A stretch of DNA of 64,000 nucleotides from Trichostrongylus colubriformis (Eukaryota; Nematoda; Chromadorea; Rhabditida; Trichostrongylidae). This document shows, one piece after another, positions 54,883 through 64,000 of the stretch. The translations under genes were made by a program, and so were the position numbers. The notes under the pieces are model-generated. The model did not search any database. It saw nothing but the letters and a program-made list of their open reading frames with translations, and was not told the origin of the DNA. Every line of letters starts with the position of its first letter. Within the stretch, counting starts at the first letter, position 1. The stretch lies in contig OZ022257.1 of assembly GCA_963978905.1 (NCBI GenBank), positions 40,186,203-40,250,202 of the forward strand, in the 5' to 3' direction.

Positions 54883-57874
54883 CCCATCGCTGAAGTGAAA
54901 TTGTTTTGAATGATCTCAGACATAAAATTGATTTTCCGTTGCTCATTTTCGTATGATGCAACCTCAAGGGCATAAAAGGAGATCGTTCCGTGTTCAGTAG
55001 ACTTCCCATAGCAAAGTTCTCCCACAATTAAGCTCGTCCCTTGTGGCTTATGACCGCCGCACATCACAGATCCACGTGGGAGGTAGTGGTTCATCGTACG
55101 GAAGAACGCGTGAGCACTGTTGTATGTGTTCCTAACTCGCACGCCACAAAGCTCTACGTATGGCGCGGTAAGACTTCGCGACTTTGCGTTTTCGCAAACT
55201 TGCGGAGCCACGGCTCCGCACGCGAGCTTACGGTATTGCCAATCTCAAAGTCGTAGTATCACATGCGAAAGTGCGACGTCGCAGCATCGCGGAGTTTAAC
55301 GACGACCTAAGAGTACACACCCTGATTGGTGAAAGACACAGTGAAAACCCCTATTGCACTTTATGAAGGAAAAAATCTCGGAATTAAGTCCCTCGGCAGT
55401 TACTAATAAATCAGCAGTATTTAAACGATTAAGGCATAGAAATAGGCAATTAAAGTGGGAGAACGTCAGAATAATGGGTGGGTCGTAAAACAAGAGAGAC
55501 GTAATCAGGAGATCCGCAAATAGCTCTCACGCTGCATATAGCAGACCACCTGTAAGCCATTTCAACTTACAAGGAAATGTGTGGAGCAATCGAAAACAAT
55601 GTGTATGTCAATTTTGTTAACCGTTAAAATGAGTGAACAGGTACTACCGAGTTTTGCAGCGAAACGAAGGTTGAAAAGATTCATTATTTACATAGAATTT
55701 TGAGATATTCGTTCGAATTCCCTAAAAAACGAGCATTGAAGTCCCTAATCGGTTTCAGTGGTGGACGTGATTACGCTCTGCCGTATCCATAATGTATCGA
55801 TTATGCTGCGTGGATCTGTGTTAGATAGCAGGGATAAAAAGCACGAGTGATACAGCAGGTCTATTTGGAAGCAGCCACCACAGTATAGTAACCACCAGTG
55901 CTATCGCAATGAGGGGTGGGTGGGACGCATCTTACTGTTAGAAAAGTTGCACATCTAATTAGGGAAGTACTCGAGGTCATGTGGCCTGGAAGTTATGGGA
56001 TACATGTGGTCTGAAGTACTTTCGTAAACTGATCTCGAATCTGTTTTCCTAATTCACAACTATTCTCTAAGCAGAGTTACAAGGCCTTTCCTCGGTGAAT
56101 GCAGGCTCAAGTAAGCCACAGGGACTGGGCTCTCAGCAGTTGCCAGGGGTAGAAGTAAGTGTCGCGTTCCCAATAGTGGCAATGATAGTTCGGATCCACG
56201 GGTAGGTGTTAAAGACACCGTTAGGGGTAAATTTGGCAAATTGGGGGATTACGAAAGTAGAGGTGCTCAGCAACATAATAGTAGAGAAAGAACGACAGAA
56301 AACGGCGAAAAAACCGAGAAATAGGAACCCAAAAATCTCCCTTCTCTCCCTCGTCCCCTGCGTCTCTAACCAGAGTGGACTGAAGACAGGCTAGAGTCTG
56401 AACCAGCCGGCTGCGATTGTCGTTCCGCCCCTCCACGGCGACTCCCCCGGGCGCATAACGGCATAATGGCATGCCGAGCTGCGAGGTCACCATAAGGCCC
56501 CATGCCGCGTTTTTTAATGCGATTTTCACCACATGTGACCTATTCTGAAGCAGAAGGTTCGTTTCAGAGAACATGTACTCCAAAATCTCAGTTTTCCCTT
56601 ACCCCTAATGGGACCTTTAAGTTTGCATTTTGTTGAAATTCTTCCACCGGCTACAGAAGACACTTCCAGTAATATTACTTCATTTTGATGTTCCTTGGCA
56701 TAAGACATGGTCGAATGGTGGCTGAGCATTTCTCGTAACTAGAATGTGCGATCGATAACTTTAAAAGCGCTAGTGTTTCCCTATAATCAAAAATTATCTA
56801 ACCCGTTTGAATGTGTTAATATTCTCCAAGATGCAACAAGCTCCATACAGCCTCCGCCAGGCAGCTGCTGAAAGCTTACCTTTCTGTGGTTTACTCGAGC
56901 CTGCGTTAGGAAAAAGGCCTCGTAACTTTGCTCAGAGAACTCTTTTGCAAATTTGGAAAGTGGATTCGTGATTAGCTTCCGAAAATACGTCGGACCATAT
57001 ATATCCCACCATTACAGGCGGTCACTTCGATCTTTTTTTTTTGAAAGTATCTTGAGGGGATCTTAGAGAGGTCGATCTGCGCACTCATTGTCAGACATAT
57101 ATATTCGCCTGAACCTTAGTGGAGAAAATAAGGAGTTTCTTCCTTCTTCTGAATTTAGGTAAAAATGATGTCCATAGGAAGCCTCCTCCCCCCCCCCACC
57201 TCCTCATTGCGATAGCCCCTCTTGTGCTTCACACATCTCTATATCAGTCGACAAGAAAGTCAATGTACAGGAGACACTCACGAGCGAAGACTCAGTGTGC
57301 TTGCGTTGGGCATTTCGTGATCTGATCCCTGGTTTTGTTCAGGATACACGTCCTCACTCTTCCACGTGCGTCCCGTTATCGAAATAGTCAACTCTTTCCT
57401 GTAATAGGATCAGTAAAGACACGTGGAATTTCGACAAGCAACCATACTATCCACGAAGTCAAGCAGAAAGTCGGTGCATGGCGTATTATGCTCCAAGCCC
57501 ATGCTCGATTGTTCCACGCCAAACACTCAATTCTATTTGTCCCCTAGATGCTTTCTATAGCCTTCAGCTTTAATTTACCTACATATTCTCCGGAAGCTGT
57601 CACAAAAGTGCGGAATCAGGACGAAGTGTTGGTTTTCCGGAAGAACCCGTACCTGCTTTCACGCTTACTGCCAGTTCACTTCTATACCTAGACATTTTCG
57701 TAGAGTGTTATGAAGAATATCGGTAAATAGGACCAATGAAGGAGTTAAGGTGAAGTGGTAACAAATGGCGGCTTTCAATTAGTAGAAAACTGATGATTAT
57801 GACATTTACTATTTCATTCTTGACCAATCGCCACATTTAATAATGTCCATATCTGCTGAAACAGAAGGTTGTTA
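54883..57874. other. Region upstream of the globin gene, no gene assembled
   Basis: An acceptor-like TTCACTTCAG on the minus strand (about 54890-54899) lies 7 nt before the globin ATG. Open frames at 54777-55211 (minus), 56221-56583 (minus) and an acceptor-preceded frame 57343-57547 (plus) have no recognised motif. Confidence 0.4.
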
Positions 57875-58050
57875 GATGGTGCAGTGACAGATGGCGCGCA
57901 CTCCCGCTATCATGATGCGGGGATCCGCATTAACGCCCGCCAGAGCCAACTAAGGTCCGAGGTGAGTGAATTGGTACCAGACTCCTTCGGAAAGCTGAAA
58001 GCGCTGACTTGTGCATCGGATGGCCTCCACACATCATTGCCCAGGCAAAA
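57875..58050 (+). repeat. Dispersed repeat R2, copy 1
   Basis: Aligns with the reverse complement of 59655-59885: GTGACAG.TGGCGC, ATG.TGCGGGGATC, AACGCCCG, GGTACCAGA and GCACTGACTTGT.CATCGG blocks. Confidence 0.65.
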
Positions 58051-58954
58051 TCGTTTTCCCCTGCGACTACGATTCTGAATGGAACCAGAATGCGCGGCGC
58101 ATCCCGCAGAACAGTTCGATTAATGCCAAAAATGTTATCATTTATTTCTTATCCTTTATTTGTTGCTACAATAATGTGCATATCGATAAACATGAGTCAG
58201 TTTGGAAAGCTGTTTCGATCAAGTTCAAAGGAGCATTCCCATAAGGTGCAAGGTGGACAACGTGAACACACTTTTAGAATGAGCCGTGCACTCACTGTGT
58301 TCAGTCGTGAGCAGTGTCGTGGCGAACGCACTTAGCTTTTCTTATGAACTGCAGGGAAGAGCAGCAGCGCACTGCTCCCAGACTTTTAGACATGAGGCAT
58401 CGGATAAAGCTGCGTGGAGAGTTCGGTTGGCAGGGAGTCAAACCGAGCCGAAGCCTTCAAAACTTGTCCCCTCCCTCATCTACAACTGATCAATCGAAGA
58501 CCCAATCATAAATTGATGGCCAACTCATAAGTTCTTAATAAATCGGTCCACTATGACTGAACTGAAAAGGCTGAACTGAAAATTTGAATCCATTCCAAAA
58601 TAACACTTAATAGAGGAATCAGCCTGAAAAGTTTGGGAAGTGAAATACACAACAGCGGCAATCGTGGCGAATACCTGGCACGGCAGTCTGATTTCTATTT
58701 TTCTCCAGCAGCACTTTTCAAATACCTCTGCAGAGCCTTTCTTCGAACTCCCCTGGGGAGCAATTTTCCATGTAGTCCCATAACGGAAGTGCGTCGACCC
58801 GGCGATTTCCGCACAAAATCTCGCCTTTCGCACTAATTTCCCCAGGATTCACACTTCATTGCATCGTTTAAGTTATCGCCTTATTTCTGTCTCCAAAAGG
58901 GCTAGGGGTACCGTTGGCGCACAGTCCTCAGTGAAAGCAGAAATAAATTCAAAA
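58051..58954. other. Non-coding stretch
   Basis: No gene or repeat structure recognised. Confidence 0.35.
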
Positions 58955-59280
58955 CTTTGATAGGGGTAATGTGAGTTCTGAGAAGAGTCAGCCATCTGAA
59001 GGGTACGAATTTAGAAGTACGTGGTGAAATGTCCGGTGAAAAAAGTGCGCACCGTGCTTCATAGCAACTCTCTTTCCCGAAAGCTACCACCTGCTTTAAC
59101 ATCATTCGCCAACATGGCCCCCCCCTTTTCGGGACCAACGGTGGGAAAGGGGTCATATTTTCCGTGTTTTGACCGTTTCGTTCCATTTCGCATCCCTTTA
59201 TCATTACTAAGCACCTTAACTCATATTCAACAACCCTTTCACATTCTGTCCGAGGTGCCCCTGCCACCTTCTTTGAAACA
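58955..59280 (+). repeat. Dispersed repeat R1, copy 4
   Basis: Starts GATAGGGGTAATGTGAG like the copy at 51537 and carries the GGGGTCATATTTTCCGTGTTTTGACCG block, with an internal deletion. Confidence 0.55.
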
Positions 59281-59654
59281 GCTACCGGGTGGACGTGAAT
59301 ATCCACGCCTTCTATGAATAAAGAACGAGTACGAAGGTCACGGAGCGGGTTCTGTAATAAAACAATGTGGAATGAGAATGTCACCAGACTGGAATGAGTC
59401 CTGGACTGGAATGGAATGACTGGAATGAAACAAGCTAAGGGTGGATCGCTGCTACTGAAACTTGATTGGAACTTTGCGCGCTAAGCGTGATAGTGTTTCC
59501 ACTAGTCTGGCCCTCTCTAAGTGGCTTATTCACTTTTCGCCCCTGATTCAGGATAAGGGTTATCCATTAAAGGATAAAGTTTATGGCCTTGATCAATCCC
59601 TTCCTGGGATGCGCTGCACATTCTAGTTCCATTCAGAATCGTGATGGCTGGTGA

Positions 59655-59885
59655 ATGTGATGTGGCCTATACAAAGACTTGCGGTGGTCAGCCGATGAAC
59701 AAGTCAGTGCTTTTATCCTCCCAGACGAATCTGGTACCAATCTACGGACCCCGGAGGCTCGGAAGGCTTGGTTGGCCTGGACGGGCGTTGATGCCGGATT
59801 TGATCCCCGCACCATGAGAGTGGTGTGTGCGCCACCTGTCACTTCAGCACCTCCGCCCAGGTTATCCATTACCGTTTCGAAAATT
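59655..59885 (-). repeat. Dispersed repeat R2, copy 2 (inverted to copy 1)
   Basis: See copy 1. This is the fuller copy. Confidence 0.65.
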
Positions 59886-59919
59886 CGCAGAATAAATCAT
59901 GTTGTTAGAGAGGCCTCTA

Positions 59920-60020
59920 GATAGATACCGCTTATCTTAGGTCTCTAGATAGCTTAGGCCTCTAGATACGCCGATTAGCGGTATCTATCTAGAGAGGCCT
60001 CTAGATAGATACCGCTAATC
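59920..60020. repeat. CTAGATAGATACCGCT palindrome cluster
   Basis: AGGCCTCTAGATAGATACCGCT occurs at both ends. 59973-60020 is a near-perfect 48-bp palindrome (GATTAGCGGTATCTATCTAG and its complement around AGGCCT). Confidence 0.75.
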
Positions 60021-60474
60021 GCGTGAGTTAACCTGCTAGTCATCGTAAGGTGAGGTTTCCCAAAAATTAATCTTATTCAGGAAGATTGCTGAAGCGTGGT
60101 GCAACTCACAATCAGACTGATTATCAGCTCGGAGCATTCTCTTTACATCATTATTAGCTGTTAAATACCTAAATCATTGAATAAACCTTAAGTACCATCG
60201 ACGAGAAAATGGCGGGCTCGAGCCTAGAGCTGTTTCTACGGAAAAAGTTGATTTACATGTGCAAGAATAAATCTGAGATCAGACATAGCTTTTCGAGCAG
60301 CAGTATGATAATGTCATTTGCCATTAGTTTTAGTTATGTCATTAGCGACAGTCGATACCATTATCAATATGCATAATTATTATTGTGACTATTGATAGTG
60401 TCATTATCCTCATATCTGTACCATTATCTCTATCCTTCATTTGCAAATGTCACGCTAAAGTGAAATGTATTGAT

Positions 60475-61135
60475 TTTTGTTAGCTACTGATTTTCGCTAC
60501 AGCCTGCGATGCAGAAGTTATTAAGAGAATCCTGATTCGGCTCGTACCCGCATTCCATGCTTGCCATGCATACAGTAGCGCTCAAGAGTATTCGACCGAA
60601 TGGTTTTCCACTTGGATTTTTCACTTGTAACTTTTTTGCGACTGGAGCGATCTAAGAGAAATTTTAGTATGTTGTACTTGGAGACACTGCGTACTATACA
60701 AACTATTTTTGCGCTGAACGGTGTAAGTTACGGGTTAAATGCAATTTTTTGTTTTTGGGGTGCCATCCCTATGCCATCCCGCTGTGCCGCTGTCATCAAA
60801 AGTCGTGGTCTTTCTACAAAATATTAATGTTCTCTGAGGCTTGCTCGTTTTGTGAAGAAAACCGTTTTTCTTAATCAAGTCTTTTTCTTTTTTTTATTGG
60901 TGGTCCTGTAGTAAATTCTTGTACAAAACCATGAAAAGAGTCAAGCGGCGCTCAGGTAGAAGGAAATGTTGACAATAAGTTCAGGCACCACATATAAAAT
61001 TTTGTCAAATTTGGTCAAGTAGAAAAAAAGAGCTATGACAAAAAAGGGTTTGGCCGAAAACGTTTGGCTACTGTATGTGCTATCCCACTACACTACCGAG
61101 ACCGCTTTCACCTTGGCTCATAAGCACTAACACGT
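60475..61135 (-). repeat. tRNA-like repeat, copy D, split by a MITE
   Basis: Left part (60475-60572) has the copy B flank and CGTACCCGCATTCCATGC. Right part (61074-61135) resumes with TGTGCTATCCCACTACACTACCGAG, exactly where copy B continues. Confidence 0.65.
60573..61073. mobile_element. TA-flanked element, 501 bp
   Basis: TA on both sides (60571-60572, 61074-61075). Both ends begin CAGTAGC; internal terminal similarity is weak. No transposase frame. Insertion inside the tRNA-like repeat confirms both boundaries. Confidence 0.75.
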
Positions 61136-61767
61136 GTAAAGTATAACGCTTGGCACCGTTTGGCCGATATTGGTATCGGACCATGAAGGTGAAAGCCCAG
61201 TTATGTACATATTCATTTTTAATGTTCTTACTTTGCTTAGCTGCTCGTTTTTGCCGCAGCCCGAGGAATGATGGGATGAAAAGGATGACGGGTCCTAGTC
61301 CAGACACTAGCATATCTTTACATAAATTAATGTTGCACACTTAAATGGCTTTATCGAGCAAGCAAGATTTCCGTGCTAAGCCAGGTAGAATGAGCCCCGC
61401 GGTAAGTGAAGCGATTCCCTGGTACGGGGTGTACACTACAGAGGAGAGATGATCCATGTAATGAGAGCTCTTCTGCCCTGAGCTTATACAACCCCCCCCC
61501 CCCCACCGTTCCTCACATATGAAGAATCCAAAGGTGTAACGACTTCAAGGGGAGGGCTCCTTGGAGTCGTTCAAACTGCCTTCTTACACTGCCTGGGCTC
61601 CCTTTCAAATACTCGATCATCGCAGCAAAGCAGTAGTTCTTTGCTTACCTCGAGAGGGGATGAGGTGAGACACTTCTGCTGTGATGGTTGTGGCTTTCCT
61701 CGTCAAGCTCCTCTGACCCTTTATTTGTAGACTGAAAAAAATCAAACTCAACAATGCTTTTTGAATA
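61136..61767. other. Non-coding, includes hairpin-repeat copy and poly-C run
   Basis: A reverse copy of the hairpin repeat lies at about 61120-61185. A run of about 14 C is at 61491-61504. No gene recognised. Confidence 0.4.
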
Positions 61768-62623
61768 TTAGGCTGTCCCAAAAATCTTGTAGGATTTTTT
61801 TCAATCATCACTTTTCATTATTTTTTTTCTTCCAACAAACAACAATTAGGCAACAACGTATTCACCATTGTTATCGACAACATTCTGCCACCACATGGGT
61901 AGATCGTTGATTTCTCCTCCCGAACTCTGAGTTCTGAGAGTCGAAGAGGTCAGCGATCGCCTTTGCGAGCAAATCATGATCAACGATTTTTCTCTTGGCC
62001 AGCAAGGAGTTCAGAAGATGGGAAAGGTGATTGTTAGAAGGAGCAATGGGAAATGGGTGGGGCAGGACATCCCAGCCGAGCTCCTGTAGCTTGGCCTGGA
62101 TACTCTTCGCGACGTGGGAGCGGGCCGCGGACTTTCTCCGGCGTTTTCCTCGAAAAGCGATGGTGGGCTGCTGAAGCAGGCTGGTGTGTGCGGCAGCGGT
62201 GCCTGTCTCGCCTTGAACCAGCACCTCGCGAAAAGCATTCATTCCGCGTCCCAGAGGCAGCACAGTTCCAAGCATGGCCTGCCTTCCATGTCAATCTCGC
62301 CGTTGCTGAAGCTGACGAACCAGCGGTGCATGGTCGTGTAGCTCACACATCCCTTGCCCGATGCAGCGTTGGTGGACCCGGCAAGCTTCCGTCGCTTTCG
62401 TGCCGCAAGATCACTCATAGTAGATCACACCGCGTGTTCGGTGGGTATCGACTACAAGCATTGTAGCTTTCTACAGGAATCTGGCAGATCAATATAAATA
62501 TACTTTGTTAAAAAGCTTGGAGAACGTTATACCACATTCCTAAACGGCCTAGATCTGTCTCGAAGTAAATAAGAGTTATTGATGTTCTTGCAAAAATCCT
62601 ATAAGACTTTTGGGACAACCTAA
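61768..62623 (-). mobile_element. Mariner element, internally deleted, 856 bp
   Basis: 31-bp inverted ends: left TTAGGCTGTCCCAAAAATCTT, right complement TTAGGTTGTCCCAAAAGTCTT. TA precedes the left end; the right flank is CA. The minus strand encodes a transposase N-terminal helix-turn-helix (from 62418, TTMHRWFVSFSNGEIDMEGRP) and a C-terminal part (W.VLPHPFPIAPSNNHL, 62090-62010). The last catalytic Asp is Asn. Inactive. Confidence 0.85.
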
Positions 62624-63494
62624 CACTTATTGGCTAATGTACTGAATTTGTTGGAATAGCATAGACTGAGAAAAAAAAACGAATTCTAAAATTGGACTAC
62701 TAAACGGCTGCTGCGGAGGCAGAACTGAGTTTCAGTTCAAATCCACCCTCTACGACACATACAATAGAGGGAGAAACATGTGTATAATAGAAACTTGATG
62801 AAGCTCAGTGATTGCCGTATTCAACGTCCCTTCATTCATCAAGCCGCATGGTGATCTCAGCAATAATTTGACTCCAGACATAAGCACTATATACGAATGA
62901 AAAGAATGTTATGCCTCCAAGTGAGCTCGTACATTAATTAAAAAAAGTAAATTTATACAGAGACAAAGAGAGGTATTAGATAGCCCCAAAATTTTAAAAC
63001 ACAACGACCAAAAATAGCTAACACGATAATTCATTGTATAAATTTCCAATGAGCAGAAAATTAACTAGTTTCACTAGAGGCTTCATAGATCAAGTATCCA
63101 TTGGCAGAGACGGAGGATGCTCTACTGGGAGGGGGGGGGGCACGTGGTCGAGTGTTGAGCAGTGACATGCCTTTTCATGAATGTGAAACTGTAAAGTTAG
63201 CTTTACAGGATCATACATGTACACTTATAACGTTGACCGTATATATTAACCCGTTGCTCATGTAAAGGCATTCCAGAGTTCAGCATTCATTGAGTTGCCC
63301 CCCCCCCTCTCATTGGTAGGTCCCACAGGCCCTCAAAGGAAACCTTCGAAGGCGGTAGTGGCGAGGTGCGACTGCGCCTAGGAGTAAGACATTACTAGTG
63401 TTTTTCATGAAAACTCGTGCGTGATTTGACGAAGTTTTCCGAAGCGTAACGGTGGCGCCTTAATCGCCTCTAAGCACGCGTTGTTTTCTGTCAG
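62624..63494. other. Non-coding stretch
   Basis: Poly-G (63131-63140) and poly-C (63300-63308) runs; no gene recognised. It may contain undetected upstream exons of the model at 63495-63755. Confidence 0.35.
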
Positions 63495-63755
63495 ATTGTC
63501 CCAACTGCAGTACTGCAGCTGCAATCACCGTGTGAACCACACTCATCATTCCCTTCAAATCCAAATTTGTTTTCATTTTGTGTCTTCTTCAGCTACCCCG
63601 AGGCTATACATCCAGCAGCTGAAAGACGAAATCCAAGTTCACGTCATAATTCCGGAACGATTTCAGAATTCAGTCAGAATACGGGCATCTTACTGCTGAT
63701 TTATTTAATTTGGCTTGTCGGAATTAAAACGAAAAATCTGTTCTCATATAAGTGA
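63495..63755 (+). CDS. Tentative 3' end of a gene with C-terminal membrane segment
   Basis: Two exons, 63495-63529 and 63593-63755, flanked by TTTTCTGTCAG and CTTCTTCAG acceptors and a GTGTGA donor, join in frame. They end in a hydrophobic stretch (GILLLIYLIWLVGI) followed by a short basic tail and TGA. Upstream exons were not found and no family is recognised. Confidence 0.28.
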   Translation: MVPTAVLQLQSPCEPHSSFPSNPNLFSFCVFFSYPEAIHPAAERRNPSSRHNSGTISEFSQNTGILLLIYLIWLVGIKTKNLFSYK

Positions 63756-64000
63756 TGTGTTCGCAAAATTACTAGTAAGGTTCCAGAGGGACAATTTGCT
63801 GCCGATGGGATTCGGGGCCCTTTCGGCAATGGTACTTCATAGCCGATGTCGGCCGTTCCTGGCAAGGTCGCAGGTCCCTCTCTTGTTACCACCTTAGGAG
63901 TGTATACTTTGGGTCAGTATTTCGTGTGGCATCACGTGACGAAAGGCGCGGCAAGTACGAGTTGTTTTTTTTTGCATGTGTTTCCTACATCCCAGCCGTA
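63756..64000. other. Window end, no gene recognised
   Basis: Short sequence with no supported feature. Confidence 0.4.

Noticed and set aside
54777..55211. 144-codon minus frame upstream of the globin
   Set aside because: It overlaps globin exon 1 in another frame; the globin frame is the one that joins the downstream exons.
61871..62466. Two large overlapping frames that might be genes
   Set aside because: They are parts and antisense shadows of a deleted mariner element.

Overview
The window looks like nuclear DNA of a clade V parasitic nematode, most likely a strongylid or hookworm-type worm. The evidence is short introns ending in TTTCAG-like acceptors, splice-acceptor-like sequences 7 nt before two start codons (as in spliced-leader trans-splicing), RTE and CR1 LINE wrecks, mariner relics, many small TA-flanked inverted-repeat elements, and protein-coding genes with nematode features. 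The species is inferred, not shown. There is no bacterial-type operon, rRNA or CRISPR.

Four complete multi-exon genes could be assembled by hand, each with exons that join in frame: a secreted serine carboxypeptidase of the cathepsin A type (minus, 7964-3341, 11 exons, 462 aa), mitochondrial ribosomal protein uL10m/MRPL10 (minus, 43430-38424, 6 exons, 235 aa), a REXO4-type RNA exonuclease (plus, 44311-46711, 9 exons, 263 aa) and a globin (minus, 54882-49323, 5 exons, 178 aa). mrpl-10 and REXO4 are divergent, about 0.9 kb apart. Two further gene models are tentative: a small secreted-protein gene at 21229-22613 and the 3' end of a gene with a C-terminal membrane segment at 63495-63755.

The outstanding feature is at 25.4-37.8 kb: a head-to-tail array of 60 tRNA-Ser(UGA) genes, all on the minus strand, one per 207-bp unit. 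Each gene is 82 nt, with a perfect B box and a TTTT terminator, separated by a 125-bp spacer. About 41 gene bodies read identical. Ordered series of spacer variants recur kilobases apart, showing block duplication inside the array. The left border is a large inverted repeat that ends in decayed tRNA copies on the plus strand. The right border is a truncated copy, and a more diverged piece of the same unit lies at 10.7-11.1 kb.

Layout: 1-3.3 kb sparse, with tRNA-like and dispersed repeats; 3.3-8.0 kb carboxypeptidase; 8-12.7 kb mostly non-coding, with an old tRNA unit and two inverted-repeat elements; 12.8-18.2 kb a dead RTE LINE split by a dead CR1 LINE; 18.2-25.4 kb non-coding with a foldback, a tentative gene and the array's left border; 25.4-37.8 kb tRNA array; 38.4-43.4 kb mrpl-10 with a mariner and tRNA-like repeats in its introns; 44.3-46.7 kb REXO4; 49.3-54.9 kb globin with several transposon relics in its introns; 55-64 kb mostly repeats, with two TA-flanked elements and a tentative gene end. 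The genes have no evident shared pathway; the region is a normal gene-sparse chromosome segment hosting an exceptional tRNA amplification.
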